Below, one piece after another: positions 37,004 to 47,061 of a stretch of 64,000 nucleotides of DNA (position 1 is the stretch's first letter; every line of letters starts with the position of its first letter). The stretch is from NCBI RefSeq assembly GCF_024347415.1, contig NZ_AP025476.1:2852001-2916000 (forward strand), written 5' to 3'. The notes beneath the pieces are model-generated. The model searched no databases and was not told the DNA's origin. It saw only the letters and a list, made by a program, of their open reading frames with translations. Position numbers and translations under genes: made by a program. The DNA is from Vibrio crassostreae (GTDB lineage Bacteria > Pseudomonadota > Gammaproteobacteria > Enterobacterales > Vibrionaceae).

Positions 37004-38938
37004 ATGAACTATCGCATCGACTTAGCTGTTCTTTCTGAACAAAAAAATAACTGCCGATTCGGCCTTACGGTACATAACTTAAGTGATCTTGACGTAACAG
37101 ATTGGTCACTGCATTTTGCGTTTGACCGATTCATCCTTCAAGAGAGTTTATCGCAGGGCGAGCTAACTCAAGTTGGCAGCTTTTGTTCGTTCAAACCAAG
37201 TTCGTCAGTGTTAAAAGCGAACAATCATTATTACCTTGAATTCAGCATTCAAAGCGCCCCATTCCGTTTCTATTCTGACGGTCTAAACGATGCCTTTATC
37301 CAAACGCATCACCAAGGTGAAACCTCAGTACTGCCTGTTGCTATATCACCCATTGTTCTGGCGTCACCATACCGTGAACGCAATCAGATACCTGAAGTGA
37401 ATGCTGCTGAGGTTGCATTGATTCCTCAGCCAAACCAGATCGAATTCAAGCAAGGTAGCTTCGCCCTAAACAGCGAATGTAAGATTGAGGTTCAATCTCA
37501 CCTTGCAGATAAAGCCGTCTCTTGGCTGCAACATGAATTACTTTCTACCTTTGAACTGTCGATTTCGAATCAGCTTCCAACAAAAGAAAGCGACAATATT
37601 CTATTCCGCAGTAACCCGACTTTAGACGAAGCCGAATACAAACTCCGCATTACTGAACAGCAGATAATTGTTGAATCAGGCAGCCAATCTGGTTTTACAC
37701 ACGCAGTGGCAAGTCTGATTCAATTGGTTCAACAACAGGATGCCGAAAGTTTCTCTGTGCCATGTTGCAAAATCGCTGACCAACCACGCTTCAAATACCG
37801 TGGCATGATGTTGGACTGCGCTCGTCACTTCCATTCAGTGAAACAAGTGAAGCGCTTAATCAACCAATTGGCGCACTACAAGTTCAACGTTTTTCATTGG
37901 CACCTAACTGATGATGAAGGTTGGAGAATCGAGATAAAGAGCCTACCTCAACTCACTGAAATCGGTGCTTGGCGTGGTCCTGACCATGCACTGGAAGCGC
38001 AATATACCCATATTGCGGAAAACTACGGCGGCTTCTACACGCAGCAACAGGTTCGCGAAGTTATTGAATACGCAGAGCAGCGTAGCATCACTGTTATCCC
38101 TGAGATCGATATCCCAGGACACTGTCGCGCCGCGATCAAATCACTGCCTGATATGTTGGTAGAGCAAGCTGACACTACTCAATACAAGAGTATCCAGCAC
38201 TACAACGACAACGTGCTAAACCCAGGCTTGCCGGGTACTTACCAGTTCCTAGATGCGGTTATTGAAGAAGTCGCAGAGCTATTCCCTAGCGAATTGATTC
38301 ACATGGGCGCTGACGAAGTACCACCGGGCGTGTGGACTAACAGCCCTGCTGCTCAAGCGCTGATGAAAGAGCACCAGTACCAAGACAGCAAAGACTTGCA
38401 AGGTCACCTTTTCCGCTATGCCGAGAACAAACTTAAGCAACTCGGCAAGCGCATGGTCGGCTGGGAAGAAGCACAGCACGGCGACAAGGTGAGCAAAGAG
38501 ACCATCATCTACTCGTGGCTCAGCGAAGAGGCCGCGGTGAACTGCGCTCGCCAAGGCTTTGATGTGGTTCTGCAACCTGCACAATTTACCTATCTCGACA
38601 TGACCCAAGATTATGCACCGGAAGAGCCGGGCGTAGATTGGGCTGCCGTTATCCCATTAGAACAAGCTTATACCTACGAAGCGCTTGCTGAGATATCCGA
38701 CACCGACCCAATTCGTAAGCGGATCCGCGGAATTCAGTGTGCTCTATGGTGTGAGATAGTCACCAACCAAAAGCGTATGGATTACATGGTATTCCCAAGA
38801 ATTAGCGCTTTAGCTGAAGGATGTTGGACACATAAAAACAACCGAAACTGGCTAGATTACCTGTCTCGCCTAAAGGGTCACTTGCCGCTGCTCGACAGAC
38901 TCAATGTTGATTACCGCAACCCTTGGAAAACTGAATAA
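37004..38938 (+). CDS. Cytoplasmic GH20 beta-N-acetylhexosaminidase
   Basis: A 644-residue GH20 enzyme without a signal peptide. An N-terminal beta-sandwich (residues 1-130) and the GH20b-type domain (about 140-265, ending SLIQLVQQQ) precede the TIM barrel starting FKYRGMMLDCARHFHSVKQVKRLI. The catalytic Asp437-Glu438 pair is in HMGADEVPPGVW; WHLTDDEGWRIEIK and IPEIDIPGHCRAAI are further family signatures. It releases GlcNAc from imported (GlcNAc)2 and from aryl or longer beta-GlcNAc substrates. Near its end, ALWCEIVTN matches the substrate-pocket tryptophan. It lies 12 nt after the kinase gene. Confidence 0.93.
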   Translation: MNYRIDLAVLSEQKNNCRFGLTVHNLSDLDVTDWSLHFAFDRFILQESLSQGELTQVGSFCSFKPSSSVLKANNHYYLEFSIQSAPFRFYSDGLNDAFIQTHHQGETSVLPVAISPIVLASPYRERNQIPEVNAAEVALIPQPNQIEFKQGSFALNSECKIEVQSHLADKAVSWLQHELLSTFELSISNQLPTKESDNILFRSNPTLDEAEYKLRITEQQIIVESGSQSGFTHAVASLIQLVQQQDAESFSVPCCKIADQPRFKYRGMMLDCARHFHSVKQVKRLINQLAHYKFNVFHWHLTDDEGWRIEIKSLPQLTEIGAWRGPDHALEAQYTHIAENYGGFYTQQQVREVIEYAEQRSITVIPEIDIPGHCRAAIKSLPDMLVEQADTTQYKSIQHYNDNVLNPGLPGTYQFLDAVIEEVAELFPSELIHMGADEVPPGVWTNSPAAQALMKEHQYQDSKDLQGHLFRYAENKLKQLGKRMVGWEEAQHGDKVSKETIIYSWLSEEAAVNCARQGFDVVLQPAQFTYLDMTQDYAPEEPGVDWAAVIPLEQAYTYEALAEISDTDPIRKRIRGIQCALWCEIVTNQKRMDYMVFPRISALAEGCWTHKNNRNWLDYLSRLKGHLPLLDRLNVDYRNPWKTE

Positions 38939-39066
38939 AACAAAACCACAGCACACTCATACCGAGTGATAGCTGACTCAAATTAAGGTGCTCAGTCTAA
39001 TAAAACTCAGCATCACTATTTAAAAAATTAGCTGCATAGATGCAGTTTGTTAAAAAGGAAATGACA

Positions 39067-41472
39067 ATGAAATACGGCTATTTCGATAACGACAATCGCG
39101 AATACGTCATCACTCGCCCTGATGTACCAGCACCTTGGACCAACTACCTAGGTACTGAAAAGTTTTGTACCGTAATTTCGCACAATGCAGGCGGTTACTC
39201 GTTCTACAATTCTCCGGAATACAACCGTGTTACTAAATTCCGTCCAAACGGCACTTTTGACCGTCCTGGACACTATGTTTACCTGCGTGATGATGAGACA
39301 GGTGACTACTGGTCTATCTCTTGGCAGCCTGTGGCAAAGAGTCTAGATGAAGCGAATTACGAAGTTCGTCACGGCCTGTCATACTCGAAGTTCAAATGTG
39401 AATACAGCGGTATTACAGCGACCAAAACGCTATTCGTACCGAAAGGCGAAGATGCAGAAGTTTGGGACGTAGTCCTAAAGAACAACACAGATAAGCCACG
39501 TACTATCAGCACATTCTCATTTGTTGAGTTCTCGTTCAGCCACATCCAATCGGACAACCAGAACCACCAGATGTCTTTGTACTCTGCTGGCACGTCTTAC
39601 CAAGAAGGTGTGTTGGAATACGACCTGTACTACAACACTAACGACTTTGAAGGCTTCTACTACCTAGCGTCAACCTTCTCACCAGACAGCTACGACGGAC
39701 AACGTGACAACTTCCTTGGCATGTACCGTGACGAAGCAAACCCAATAGCAGTTGAAAATGGTAAATGTTCTAACAGCGCTCAAACCTGTTACAACCACTG
39801 TGGCTCTCTACACAAGCAATTTACGATTCAACCGGGTGAAGAAGTTCGCTTTGCTTACGTACTAGGTATCGGCAAAGGCAACGGTGAGCGCCTACGTGAG
39901 AAGTACCAAGACACAGCAAACGTAGATGCGGCTTTCCAAGGCATCAAAGATCACTGGGACGAGCGTTGCAACAAGTTCCAAGTTAAGTCTCCAAACGAAG
40001 GCTTAGACACCATGATCAACACTTGGACACTGTACCAAGCAGAAACCTGTGTAGTTTGGTCACGCTTTGCATCATTCATTGAAGTTGGGGGTCGTACTGG
40101 TCTTGGCTACCGCGATACTGCGCAAGATGCGATTTCAGTACCTCATGCCAACCCAAAAATGACCAAGAAACGTATTATCGACCTGCTTCGTGGCCAAGTA
40201 AAAGCGGGCTACGGTCTACACCTATTCGATCCAGACTGGTTCGATCCAGAGAAAGCAGACGTTGAGCCTTCAAAATCACCAACGGTTGTTCCAACACCGT
40301 CAGATGACGACAAGATCCACGGTATTGAAGATACTTGTTCTGATGATCACTTGTGGATCGTTCCGACCATCATCAAATACGTGATGGAAACCGGTGAACA
40401 TGACTTCTTTGATGAAGTAATTCCATACGCAGACGGCGGTGAAGCGACTGTCTACGAACACATGAAAGCGGCACTGAACTTCTCTGCTGAATACGTGGGT
40501 CAAACTGGTATTTGTAAAGGTCTACGTGCTGACTGGAATGACTGTTTGAACCTAGGTGGCGGTGAATCTTCAATGGTGTCATTCCTACACTTCTGGGCTC
40601 TGCAAGAATTCTTAGACTTAGCTAAGTTCCGTAATAACAACGCTGATGTTGCGAAATACACAGAAATGGCAGCGAACGTACGCGAAGCGTGTGAAACTCA
40701 CCTTTGGGATGACGAGGGTGGTTGGTACATCCGTGGCCTGACTAAAAATGGCGACAAGATCGGTACTGCACAACAAGCTGAAGGCCGTGTACACCTTGAG
40801 TCAAACACGCTCGCAGTTCTGTCTGGTGCCGTTTCTCAAGAGCGCGGTGAGAAAGCGATGGACGCAGTGGATGAGAACCTATTCTCTGAATACGGCTTGC
40901 ACCTAAACTCTCCATCGTTCGCGACACCAAATGATGATATCGGCTTCGTCACTCGCGTTTACCAAGGCGTAAAAGAGAATGGCGCAATATTCTCTCACCC
41001 GAATCCATGGGCTTGGGTAGCAGAAGCAAAACTTGGCCGTGGTGACCGTGCGATGAAGTTCTACGACGCACTTAACCCGTATAACCAAAACGACATGATT
41101 GAAACACGTTACGCAGAACCATACTCGTACGTGCAGTTCATCATGGGTAAAGACCACCAAGACCACGGCCGCGCAAACCACCCTTGGTTAACGGGTACCT
41201 CTGGTTGGGCTTACTTTGCGGTAACTAACTTCATTCTTGGTGTTCGTACCGGCTTTGAAGGCTTAACGGTTGATCCTTGTATCCCAACAGATTGGCCAGA
41301 GTTTGAAGTGACTCGTCAATGGCGTGGTGCGACATACAACATCACTGTACAGAACCCGAATGCAGTAAGCAAAGGCGTTGCTTCTATCACTATCAATGGT
41401 GAGTCAGTTGAAGGTGCAATCCCAGTACAAGCAGAAGGCAGCGTGAACGATGTTGTCGTTGTTCTAGGCTAG
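39067..41472 (+). CDS. chbP: N,N'-diacetylchitobiose phosphorylase (GH94)
   Basis: The start was set at the second in-frame ATG (39067, MKYGYFDNDNREYVITRPD), 8 nt after AAGGA, giving 801 residues, the length I remember for the V. proteolyticus enzyme. It phosphorolyses (GlcNAc)2 to GlcNAc-1-P and GlcNAc in the cytoplasm, conserving bond energy. The general acid is Asp492 in CKGLRADWNDCLN, the same number as in the characterised enzyme. The N-terminal beta-sandwich, linker helices (CNKFQVKSPNEGLDTMINTW) and barrel with GYRDTAQDA near 340 are typical of GH94. Codon use suggests high expression. Confidence 0.94.
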   Translation: MKYGYFDNDNREYVITRPDVPAPWTNYLGTEKFCTVISHNAGGYSFYNSPEYNRVTKFRPNGTFDRPGHYVYLRDDETGDYWSISWQPVAKSLDEANYEVRHGLSYSKFKCEYSGITATKTLFVPKGEDAEVWDVVLKNNTDKPRTISTFSFVEFSFSHIQSDNQNHQMSLYSAGTSYQEGVLEYDLYYNTNDFEGFYYLASTFSPDSYDGQRDNFLGMYRDEANPIAVENGKCSNSAQTCYNHCGSLHKQFTIQPGEEVRFAYVLGIGKGNGERLREKYQDTANVDAAFQGIKDHWDERCNKFQVKSPNEGLDTMINTWTLYQAETCVVWSRFASFIEVGGRTGLGYRDTAQDAISVPHANPKMTKKRIIDLLRGQVKAGYGLHLFDPDWFDPEKADVEPSKSPTVVPTPSDDDKIHGIEDTCSDDHLWIVPTIIKYVMETGEHDFFDEVIPYADGGEATVYEHMKAALNFSAEYVGQTGICKGLRADWNDCLNLGGGESSMVSFLHFWALQEFLDLAKFRNNNADVAKYTEMAANVREACETHLWDDEGGWYIRGLTKNGDKIGTAQQAEGRVHLESNTLAVLSGAVSQERGEKAMDAVDENLFSEYGLHLNSPSFATPNDDIGFVTRVYQGVKENGAIFSHPNPWAWVAEAKLGRGDRAMKFYDALNPYNQNDMIETRYAEPYSYVQFIMGKDHQDHGRANHPWLTGTSGWAYFAVTNFILGVRTGFEGLTVDPCIPTDWPEFEVTRQWRGATYNITVQNPNAVSKGVASITINGESVEGAIPVQAEGSVNDVVVVLG

Positions 41473-41495
41473 CCACTCAATTTAACGAACAGCTC

Positions 41496-41525
41496 TTGTC
41501 TCAAGTCTTTACAGGCTTGAGACAA
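41496..41525 (+). repeat. Hairpin between the phosphorylase and mutase genes
   Basis: TTGTCTCAAG (41496-41505) and CTTGAGACAA (41516-41525) form a perfect 10-bp stem with a 10-nt loop in the 74-bp intercistronic gap. No U-tract follows. Confidence 0.6.
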
Positions 41526-41546
41526 TGAGACTAAAAGGATTTTCTA

Positions 41547-42959
41547 ATGATTAAATTTGGTACAGGTGGCTGGCGCGCTTTCATTGGTGAAGAGTTCACT
41601 AGAGAAAACGTACGTTTGGTAGCGCAAGCGCTCGCTAACATCATCAACAACGAAGATGCTGCAAAGAACGGATTTGTGATCGGCTATGACCGTCGCTTCC
41701 TTTCAGATAAAGCGGCATGCTGGTTTGCAGAAGTACTTGCAGCGAACAACATCAAAGTAAGCTTCATTGATAAATTCGTTCCGACACCTATCGTGATGTT
41801 CCAAGCAAAAGAGATGGGCTGCACCTACTCGGCATGTATTACCGCATCTCACAACCCTGCGGATTACAACGGTATCAAGGTGTTCATTGAAGGTGGTCGT
41901 GATGCTGACGAGATCATCACAGAGAAGATCGAACAGCAAATCGCAACACTAACCAACGAAGACGTTATCCGAGTTGATTTCGAACAAGCGTTGAATGACA
42001 AAGAAATCGAGATCATCAACCCGATGAACGACTTTGTTGATTCAATCATCAACTTTATCGATATCGAGTCGATCAAGAAAGCGAATCTGCGCGTACTGAT
42101 TGACCCTATGTTTGGTGTAGCAAAGAACGCTCTGCAAACTGTTCTTATCAATGGTCGTTGTGATGTCGACGTGATCAACGATGGCAAAAACCCAGATTTT
42201 GGTGGATTAATGCCATCACCAAATGCCGCAACGCTGTATCGCTTAAAGCACTTAGTAGCCGCTGAAGGTTATGACATTGGTATTGGTACTGATGGTGATG
42301 CTGACCGTTTGGGTATCATCGATGAGAAGGGTCACTTCATCCACCCTAACGAAGTGCTATTGCTGCTTTACTACTATTTATTGGAATACAAAGGCTGGAA
42401 AGGTTCTGTCGTACGCAACATCGCAACCACACACCTACTCGACAAAGTGGCGGCGGATCACGGCGAGAAGAGCTTTGAGGTTCCGGTAGGCTTTAAACAT
42501 ATTAGCTCGCAAATGGAAGCCGATGACTCACTGATTGGTGGCGAAAGCTCAGGTGGTTTAACCATTCGTGGTCACATCAAAGGTAAAGATGGCGTATTCG
42601 CATCAAGCCTATTGGTTGAGATGATCAGTGTGACAGGTAAGAAATTGTCTGAACTGCTTGATGAAATCTACTCTAAGTATGGCTACGCCTACACCGCTGA
42701 AGGCGATTGTAAGTTTAAGCCTTCGGAGAAAGAGGCACTCTACACTAAGATCTACGTAGAGAAACAACTGCCTGAATTTGAGTACGAAATTGAAAAAGTC
42801 AGCTATGAAGATGGTGCTAAGGTGTACTTCAAGAATGGCGGCTGGGTGATTGCTCGCTTCTCAGGAACAGAGCCGTTACTACGAATCTTCGCAGAAATGG
42901 AAGACAAAGACACTGCAGAACGTGTTCTTCAAAAAATGAAAGACTTCCTCTCTCTATAG
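41547..42959 (+). CDS. Phosphohexomutase (phosphoglucomutase/phosphomannomutase family) of the chitobiose operon
   Basis: A 470-residue alpha-D-phosphohexomutase. It starts MIKFGTGGWRAFIGEEF; the phosphoserine loop is TASHNPADYNG with Ser101, the metal loop GTDGDADRLG is near 250, the sugar loop GGESSGGL near 332 and the phosphate loop [11 protein letters not shown] near 435. As the last gene of the operon, next to the phosphorylase, its likely job is converting GlcNAc-1-P to GlcNAc-6-P for NagA/NagB. Sequence alone does not exclude glucose phosphates as substrates. A strong terminator follows. Confidence 0.9.
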   Translation: MIKFGTGGWRAFIGEEFTRENVRLVAQALANIINNEDAAKNGFVIGYDRRFLSDKAACWFAEVLAANNIKVSFIDKFVPTPIVMFQAKEMGCTYSACITASHNPADYNGIKVFIEGGRDADEIITEKIEQQIATLTNEDVIRVDFEQALNDKEIEIINPMNDFVDSIINFIDIESIKKANLRVLIDPMFGVAKNALQTVLINGRCDVDVINDGKNPDFGGLMPSPNAATLYRLKHLVAAEGYDIGIGTDGDADRLGIIDEKGHFIHPNEVLLLLYYYLLEYKGWKGSVVRNIATTHLLDKVAADHGEKSFEVPVGFKHISSQMEADDSLIGGESSGGLTIRGHIKGKDGVFASSLLVEMISVTGKKLSELLDEIYSKYGYAYTAEGDCKFKPSEKEALYTKIYVEKQLPEFEYEIEKVSYEDGAKVYFKNGGWVIARFSGTEPLLRIFAEMEDKDTAERVLQKMKDFLSL

Positions 42960-43035
42960 GCTTATAGAGTGCAGCAGTTTTGGATGGGACTTAACAAATC
43001 ACTGCCTTGTTAAAGCCTATAGATGAAGAACTCTT

Positions 43036-43069
43036 GCCCAGTACTTTGATTAAAGTGCTGGGCTTTTTT
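43036..43069 (+). terminator. Terminator of the chitobiose operon
   Basis: GCCCAGTACTTT (43036-43047) and AAAGTGCTGGGC (43052-43063) pair with one T-G wobble and are followed by TTTTTT. Confidence 0.95.
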
Positions 43070-43132
43070 ATGGCGAACTTCTATTGCTTAGCCGAGTAGG
43101 ATTTACTGAGTTTAGCTAGCGACTAAACTGAG

Positions 43133-44161
43133 TCAGAACGCAAGCACGCCTTTGGTGTCTACTTTCACCGTTACTGGCATACCGACTTCAAGCGCTTCAG
43201 AAGAGGTCGATAATAACTTCTGACCATTGGCTTCAATCACATAGCGACAGTGATCGCCCATAAATTGCTGCTCCAATACAGACAGATTACTGTCGACATC
43301 ATGGCTTGCCACAATATGTTGAGGTCTTAACAACAACGCGCAATCCGCACCCACTTCAATCTCTGTTTGTGCTTTCGCTTCAATCAGACCTAGGCTGGTT
43401 TCAAACTCATTGTCTGAAATACGCTGTGCCTTTAAGTAGCTACCGCCACCCAAGAAATCAGCAACGAACTTACTCGAAGGGTGGAAATACAACTCAGATG
43501 CCGAACCATACTGTTCAATCACACCATGGTTCATTACAGCCATCTTATCTGCGAAAGCAAATGCCTCTTCGCGACTGTGAGTCACAAAAATAGCGGTCAC
43601 ACCCTGCTTCTTAAAGATCTTACGAATTTGAGAAATCAGCTCATGACGAACCTGAGTGTCAATGTTCGAGAATGGTTCATCTAACAGCAGTAAGTCAGGC
43701 TTGTATGCCAAAGATCGGGCAATCGCAACACGCTGCTGTTGACCACCAGAAAGTTGATGCGGGTATCGGTCACCATACTCATCTAAGTGAACCAACTCTA
43801 ACATCTCTTGAACTTTCTCTTTCTTTTGCTGCTCTGAGAGTTCTTTTAGTCCAAAGCCAACATTCTGGTTGACCGTCAGGTGCGGGAACAGAGCGTAGTC
43901 TTGGAAAATCATACCGATATTTCGTTGCTCCGGTGGCAACCAATTATCGCCATCATCGATGGTTTGGCAGTTTAAACTCATTACGCCACTACTCAATGGA
44001 AGCAGGCCAGCAATCGCCTTAAGTAAGGTGGTTTTCCCGCAACCACTTGCACCAAGAAGACAAACAATTTCACCATGCTCAACTTCTAACGAGAGCGCTT
44101 CCAAGATGGTTTGCGACTCATACTTACAAGTCAGATCTTTAATTGATAATGCACAACTCAT
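43133..44161 (-). CDS. fbpC: Iron(III) ABC transporter ATP-binding protein FbpC
   Basis: A 342-residue ABC ATPase of the ferric iron (FbpC/PotA-like) group. Walker A is GASGCGKTT near 38, the signature LSGGQQQR near 136 and Walker B LLLDEPFSNID. The C-terminal TOBE-like domain (about 240-342) has GADCALLLRPQHI. Its start overlaps the permease stop by one base (TAATG), so translation is coupled. It powers periplasm-to-cytoplasm import of Fe3+ with FbpA and FbpB. The promoter is the Fur-regulated one before fbpA. Confidence 0.92.
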   Translation of the reverse strand: MSCALSIKDLTCKYESQTILEALSLEVEHGEIVCLLGASGCGKTTLLKAIAGLLPLSSGVMSLNCQTIDDGDNWLPPEQRNIGMIFQDYALFPHLTVNQNVGFGLKELSEQQKKEKVQEMLELVHLDEYGDRYPHQLSGGQQQRVAIARSLAYKPDLLLLDEPFSNIDTQVRHELISQIRKIFKKQGVTAIFVTHSREEAFAFADKMAVMNHGVIEQYGSASELYFHPSSKFVADFLGGGSYLKAQRISDNEFETSLGLIEAKAQTEIEVGADCALLLRPQHIVASHDVDSNLSVLEQQFMGDHCRYVIEANGQKLLSTSSEALEVGMPVTVKVDTKGVLAF

Positions 44162-45786
44162 TAGTGTTTCTGCTCCAAAGAACGGTTTACGATGATCAGA
44201 GGAATTAAACCTACTAACACCAGTAATACAGCAGGCATCGCCGCCAATTCGAGGTGCTCATCTGAGGCATAGTTATAAACATAGGTCGCTAATGTTTCGA
44301 AGTTGAAAGGACGCAGCAGCAATGCCGCATTTAGCTCTTTCATTGATTCGATAAACACCAGTAAACCGGCGATCAGCGCGCCGCGTTTAATCAAAGGTAA
44401 ATGAACACGACGTAACATCTGGTTGGTATTGCAACCCATGGTTTTAGAAGCCATATCCAATGAAGGAGATACTTTACTCAAGCTACTTTCAATACTGCCA
44501 ATCGCCACTGCAGAAAAACGCACCACCATTGCAAAGATCAGCGCAAACATGGAACCAGAGAAAATCAGCCCCGGGCGTCCCCACTCCATCACTTTGGCAA
44601 TATCATTGACTAAGTGATCCATAAACAGCACAGGCACCATCACACCAATCGCCAACACAGTGCCTGGAACAGCATAGCCCATCGAAGCAATACGCATGTA
44701 AGCCTGATTTTTCTTACTCGGGCTGACACGTTGATTAAAGTTCACAATCATCGCAATGATAACGCCAATAATCGCCGCGACTACTGACACATAAAGACTG
44801 TTAACAGCATACTCTCTGAATTCAGGCGTCCAACTTTGTGCAAAGTATTTGTAGGCATAGATCATCAACTGACCCAGAGGGAATAAGAATGCAACGCACA
44901 CTAATCCCCAGCACCAAAACAGTGCCAACCACTTCTTCCAACCGGATAGGTCGTAACGAAAGTCTTCACGGCTGCTGAATTGATTCTGGAACAATTTCTG
45001 TTTACGACGACTGTAGCGCTCTGAACTCAACAGCAGGATCACGATAACCAGCATAATTGCCGATATTTTCGCAGCAGCCGTTAAACTTGAATAACCTAAC
45101 CAGGTATCGTAAACCGCTGTCGTTAAAGTGTTGACTGCAAAGTAACTCACGGTACCAAAATCACCGATAGTTTCCATCGCAACAAGCGATAGACCTACCG
45201 CCATTGATGGGCGAACAAGTGGCAACGAGATACGACGAAAGCTTTCCCAAGGTGAGCATTTTAGCAACCGAGCGGATTGCAGTAAGGAGACGTTTTGCTC
45301 CATAAATGCGGCGCGGCACAGCAAGTAAACATAAGGATAGAGAACGAGAGACAGAACAATAATAGCACCAGATAAGGTTCTAATATCCGGGAACCAATAC
45401 TCACCGGGTCCCCACCCAGTAAGATCTCGCAGTAGAACTTGAACAGGCCCAGCAAAGTCGAACCAATCGGTGAATATATACCCAACAATATAGCCTGGCA
45501 TTGCTAATGGCAGTACTAGCGCCCATTGCAAAACCCGCTCTCCCGGAACACGGCACATTGCCATAATCCAAGCAGACGGAATACCAAAAACCAAAGACAG
45601 GAATAAGGTTCCCATGACTAAAACCACCGTATTGTAAGCATAGGTGGGCATTACTGTGGACATCAGATGAGAAAATAGCTCATCTGTTTCTCCAACAGCC
45701 GTCGTAAAAATCGCTAAGATCGGTAAAACCAGTAATACAGCAATAATGCCGCTACTGGTGTTCCATAAATAATTCTTTTCTTTCAT
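44161..45786 (-). CDS. fbpB: Iron(III) ABC transporter permease FbpB
   Basis: A 541-residue permease with about twelve membrane segments arranged as two fused BPD_transp_1 halves. Coupling motifs are LLQSARLLKCSPWESFRRISLPLVRPS near 185 and DMASKTMGCNTNQMLRRVHLPLIKRG near 445. The fused architecture is typical of FbpB/SfuB. It follows fbpA by 244 nt containing a terminator-like hairpin and is translationally coupled to fbpC. Confidence 0.92.
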   Translation of the reverse strand: MKEKNYLWNTSSGIIAVLLVLPILAIFTTAVGETDELFSHLMSTVMPTYAYNTVVLVMGTLFLSLVFGIPSAWIMAMCRVPGERVLQWALVLPLAMPGYIVGYIFTDWFDFAGPVQVLLRDLTGWGPGEYWFPDIRTLSGAIIVLSLVLYPYVYLLCRAAFMEQNVSLLQSARLLKCSPWESFRRISLPLVRPSMAVGLSLVAMETIGDFGTVSYFAVNTLTTAVYDTWLGYSSLTAAAKISAIMLVIVILLLSSERYSRRKQKLFQNQFSSREDFRYDLSGWKKWLALFWCWGLVCVAFLFPLGQLMIYAYKYFAQSWTPEFREYAVNSLYVSVVAAIIGVIIAMIVNFNQRVSPSKKNQAYMRIASMGYAVPGTVLAIGVMVPVLFMDHLVNDIAKVMEWGRPGLIFSGSMFALIFAMVVRFSAVAIGSIESSLSKVSPSLDMASKTMGCNTNQMLRRVHLPLIKRGALIAGLLVFIESMKELNAALLLRPFNFETLATYVYNYASDEHLELAAMPAVLLVLVGLIPLIIVNRSLEQKH

Positions 45787-45959
45787 CGCCTAACTACAAA
45801 GAGGCTTAATGAAACACAAATGAATTTGCAAATACATCTCATGTCCTTTTAATGGTGGGGTTATTTATACCCATATACTGTAATGACTTCAAGGTGAGAT
45901 GCTAATAACTCAAGGGATCAACGGCGAGCTTTGTATCAAAAAGTGATTTTCCAAAACAA

Positions 45960-45997
45960 ACAACCCCAAGTGACCGAAAATGGCGACTTGAGGTTGT
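45960..45997 (-). terminator. Attenuator between fbpA and fbpB
   Basis: On the leftward transcript ACAACCTCAAGT and ACTTGGGGTTGT pair (one mismatch) around a 14-nt loop and run into TTTGTTTT. Located 34 nt after fbpA, it should give partial termination and higher FbpA than FbpBC levels. Confidence 0.8.
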
Positions 45998-46030
45998 CAT
46001 TTTACTGGGGCCGAAGCCTACAGTAATAAA

Positions 46031-47044
46031 TTAAAGATCGAACTTAACTTCGTCTAATAGTTTAATTGCTGCTGCGTGGTGGTCAGCAATTTGGTCTAGA
46101 GAAATTGTATCTGCTTTGAATTCACCCCATGAAGCAACAAGCTCAGAAGGTTTAACATCAGCTTTCACTGGGTATTCATAGTTCACTTCTGCATACATGC
46201 TTTGTGCTGTGTTACCCGATAGGAATTCCATTAGCTTAACGGCATTCTCTTCGTTTGGAGAGTATTTAGCCATTGCCATACCAGAGATATTCACGTGAGT
46301 ACCCGTTGTCTCTTGGTTAGGGAAGTTAATGTAAACAGCGTCAGCCCAAGCTTTTTGCTCTTTATCGTTAACCATCTTGCCTAGGTAGTAGCTGTTACCA
46401 AGAGCAACATCACATAGGCCTTCTTTAATCGCTTTAACTTGTGCGCGATCGTTACCTTGAGGCTTGCGTGCTAGGTTAGCTTTTACGCCTTCTAGCCACT
46501 CTTTCGTTTCAGCTTCACCTTTGTGAGCGATCATTGAAGATACTAGAGAAACATTGTATGGGTGCTTACCGCTACGCGTACAGATCTTGCCTTTAAATTC
46601 AGGCTTAGTTAGATCTTCGTAAGTAAACTCCTCACCTAGACGACCAACACGGTCACGAGAAGAGTAAACGCTACGTGTACGTGTTGTTAGAGCGAACCAC
46701 TCATTGTTTGTATCTTGGTATTGAGCAGGAATATTCTTTTCAAGAACTTCGCTTTCAACAGACTGAACTAAACCTTGTTTAGTTAGCTCAGATAGACGAC
46801 TGATGTCTACAGTTAACACTACGTCTGCAGGGCTGTATTCGCCTTCTTGAGCTAACTTTTCTGCTAAACCTTTTTTAGCAAACTTAACGTTTACTTTAAT
46901 GCCAGTCTCTTTTGTGAATTCCTTGAACATTGGTTCAACTAGGAAAGGTTGACGGTAAGAGTATACGTTCACTTCTTCCGCAGCCATTGCAGCAGGGGCA
47001 ATGACACTACACGCTAGAGCTGAAAGTGTTAGCAGTTTTTTCAT
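46031..47044 (-). CDS. fbpA: Iron(III) ABC transporter periplasmic binding protein FbpA
   Basis: A 337-residue family-1 solute-binding protein with a signal peptide (MKKLLTLSALACSVIAPAAMA, cleavage near 21). The mature start EEVNVYSYRQPFLVEPMF and the segment RTRSVYSSRDRVG match ferric-binding proteins. Paired tyrosines in EVNYEYPV near the C-terminal part, and others, are candidates for Fe3+ coordination. It delivers Fe3+ to FbpBC. A sigma-70 promoter and a Fur box precede it. Confidence 0.92.
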   Translation of the reverse strand: MKKLLTLSALACSVIAPAAMAAEEVNVYSYRQPFLVEPMFKEFTKETGIKVNVKFAKKGLAEKLAQEGEYSPADVVLTVDISRLSELTKQGLVQSVESEVLEKNIPAQYQDTNNEWFALTTRTRSVYSSRDRVGRLGEEFTYEDLTKPEFKGKICTRSGKHPYNVSLVSSMIAHKGEAETKEWLEGVKANLARKPQGNDRAQVKAIKEGLCDVALGNSYYLGKMVNDKEQKAWADAVYINFPNQETTGTHVNISGMAMAKYSPNEENAVKLMEFLSGNTAQSMYAEVNYEYPVKADVKPSELVASWGEFKADTISLDQIADHHAAAIKLLDEVKFDL

Positions 47045-47061
47045 GGTAAAATCCTTTATAT

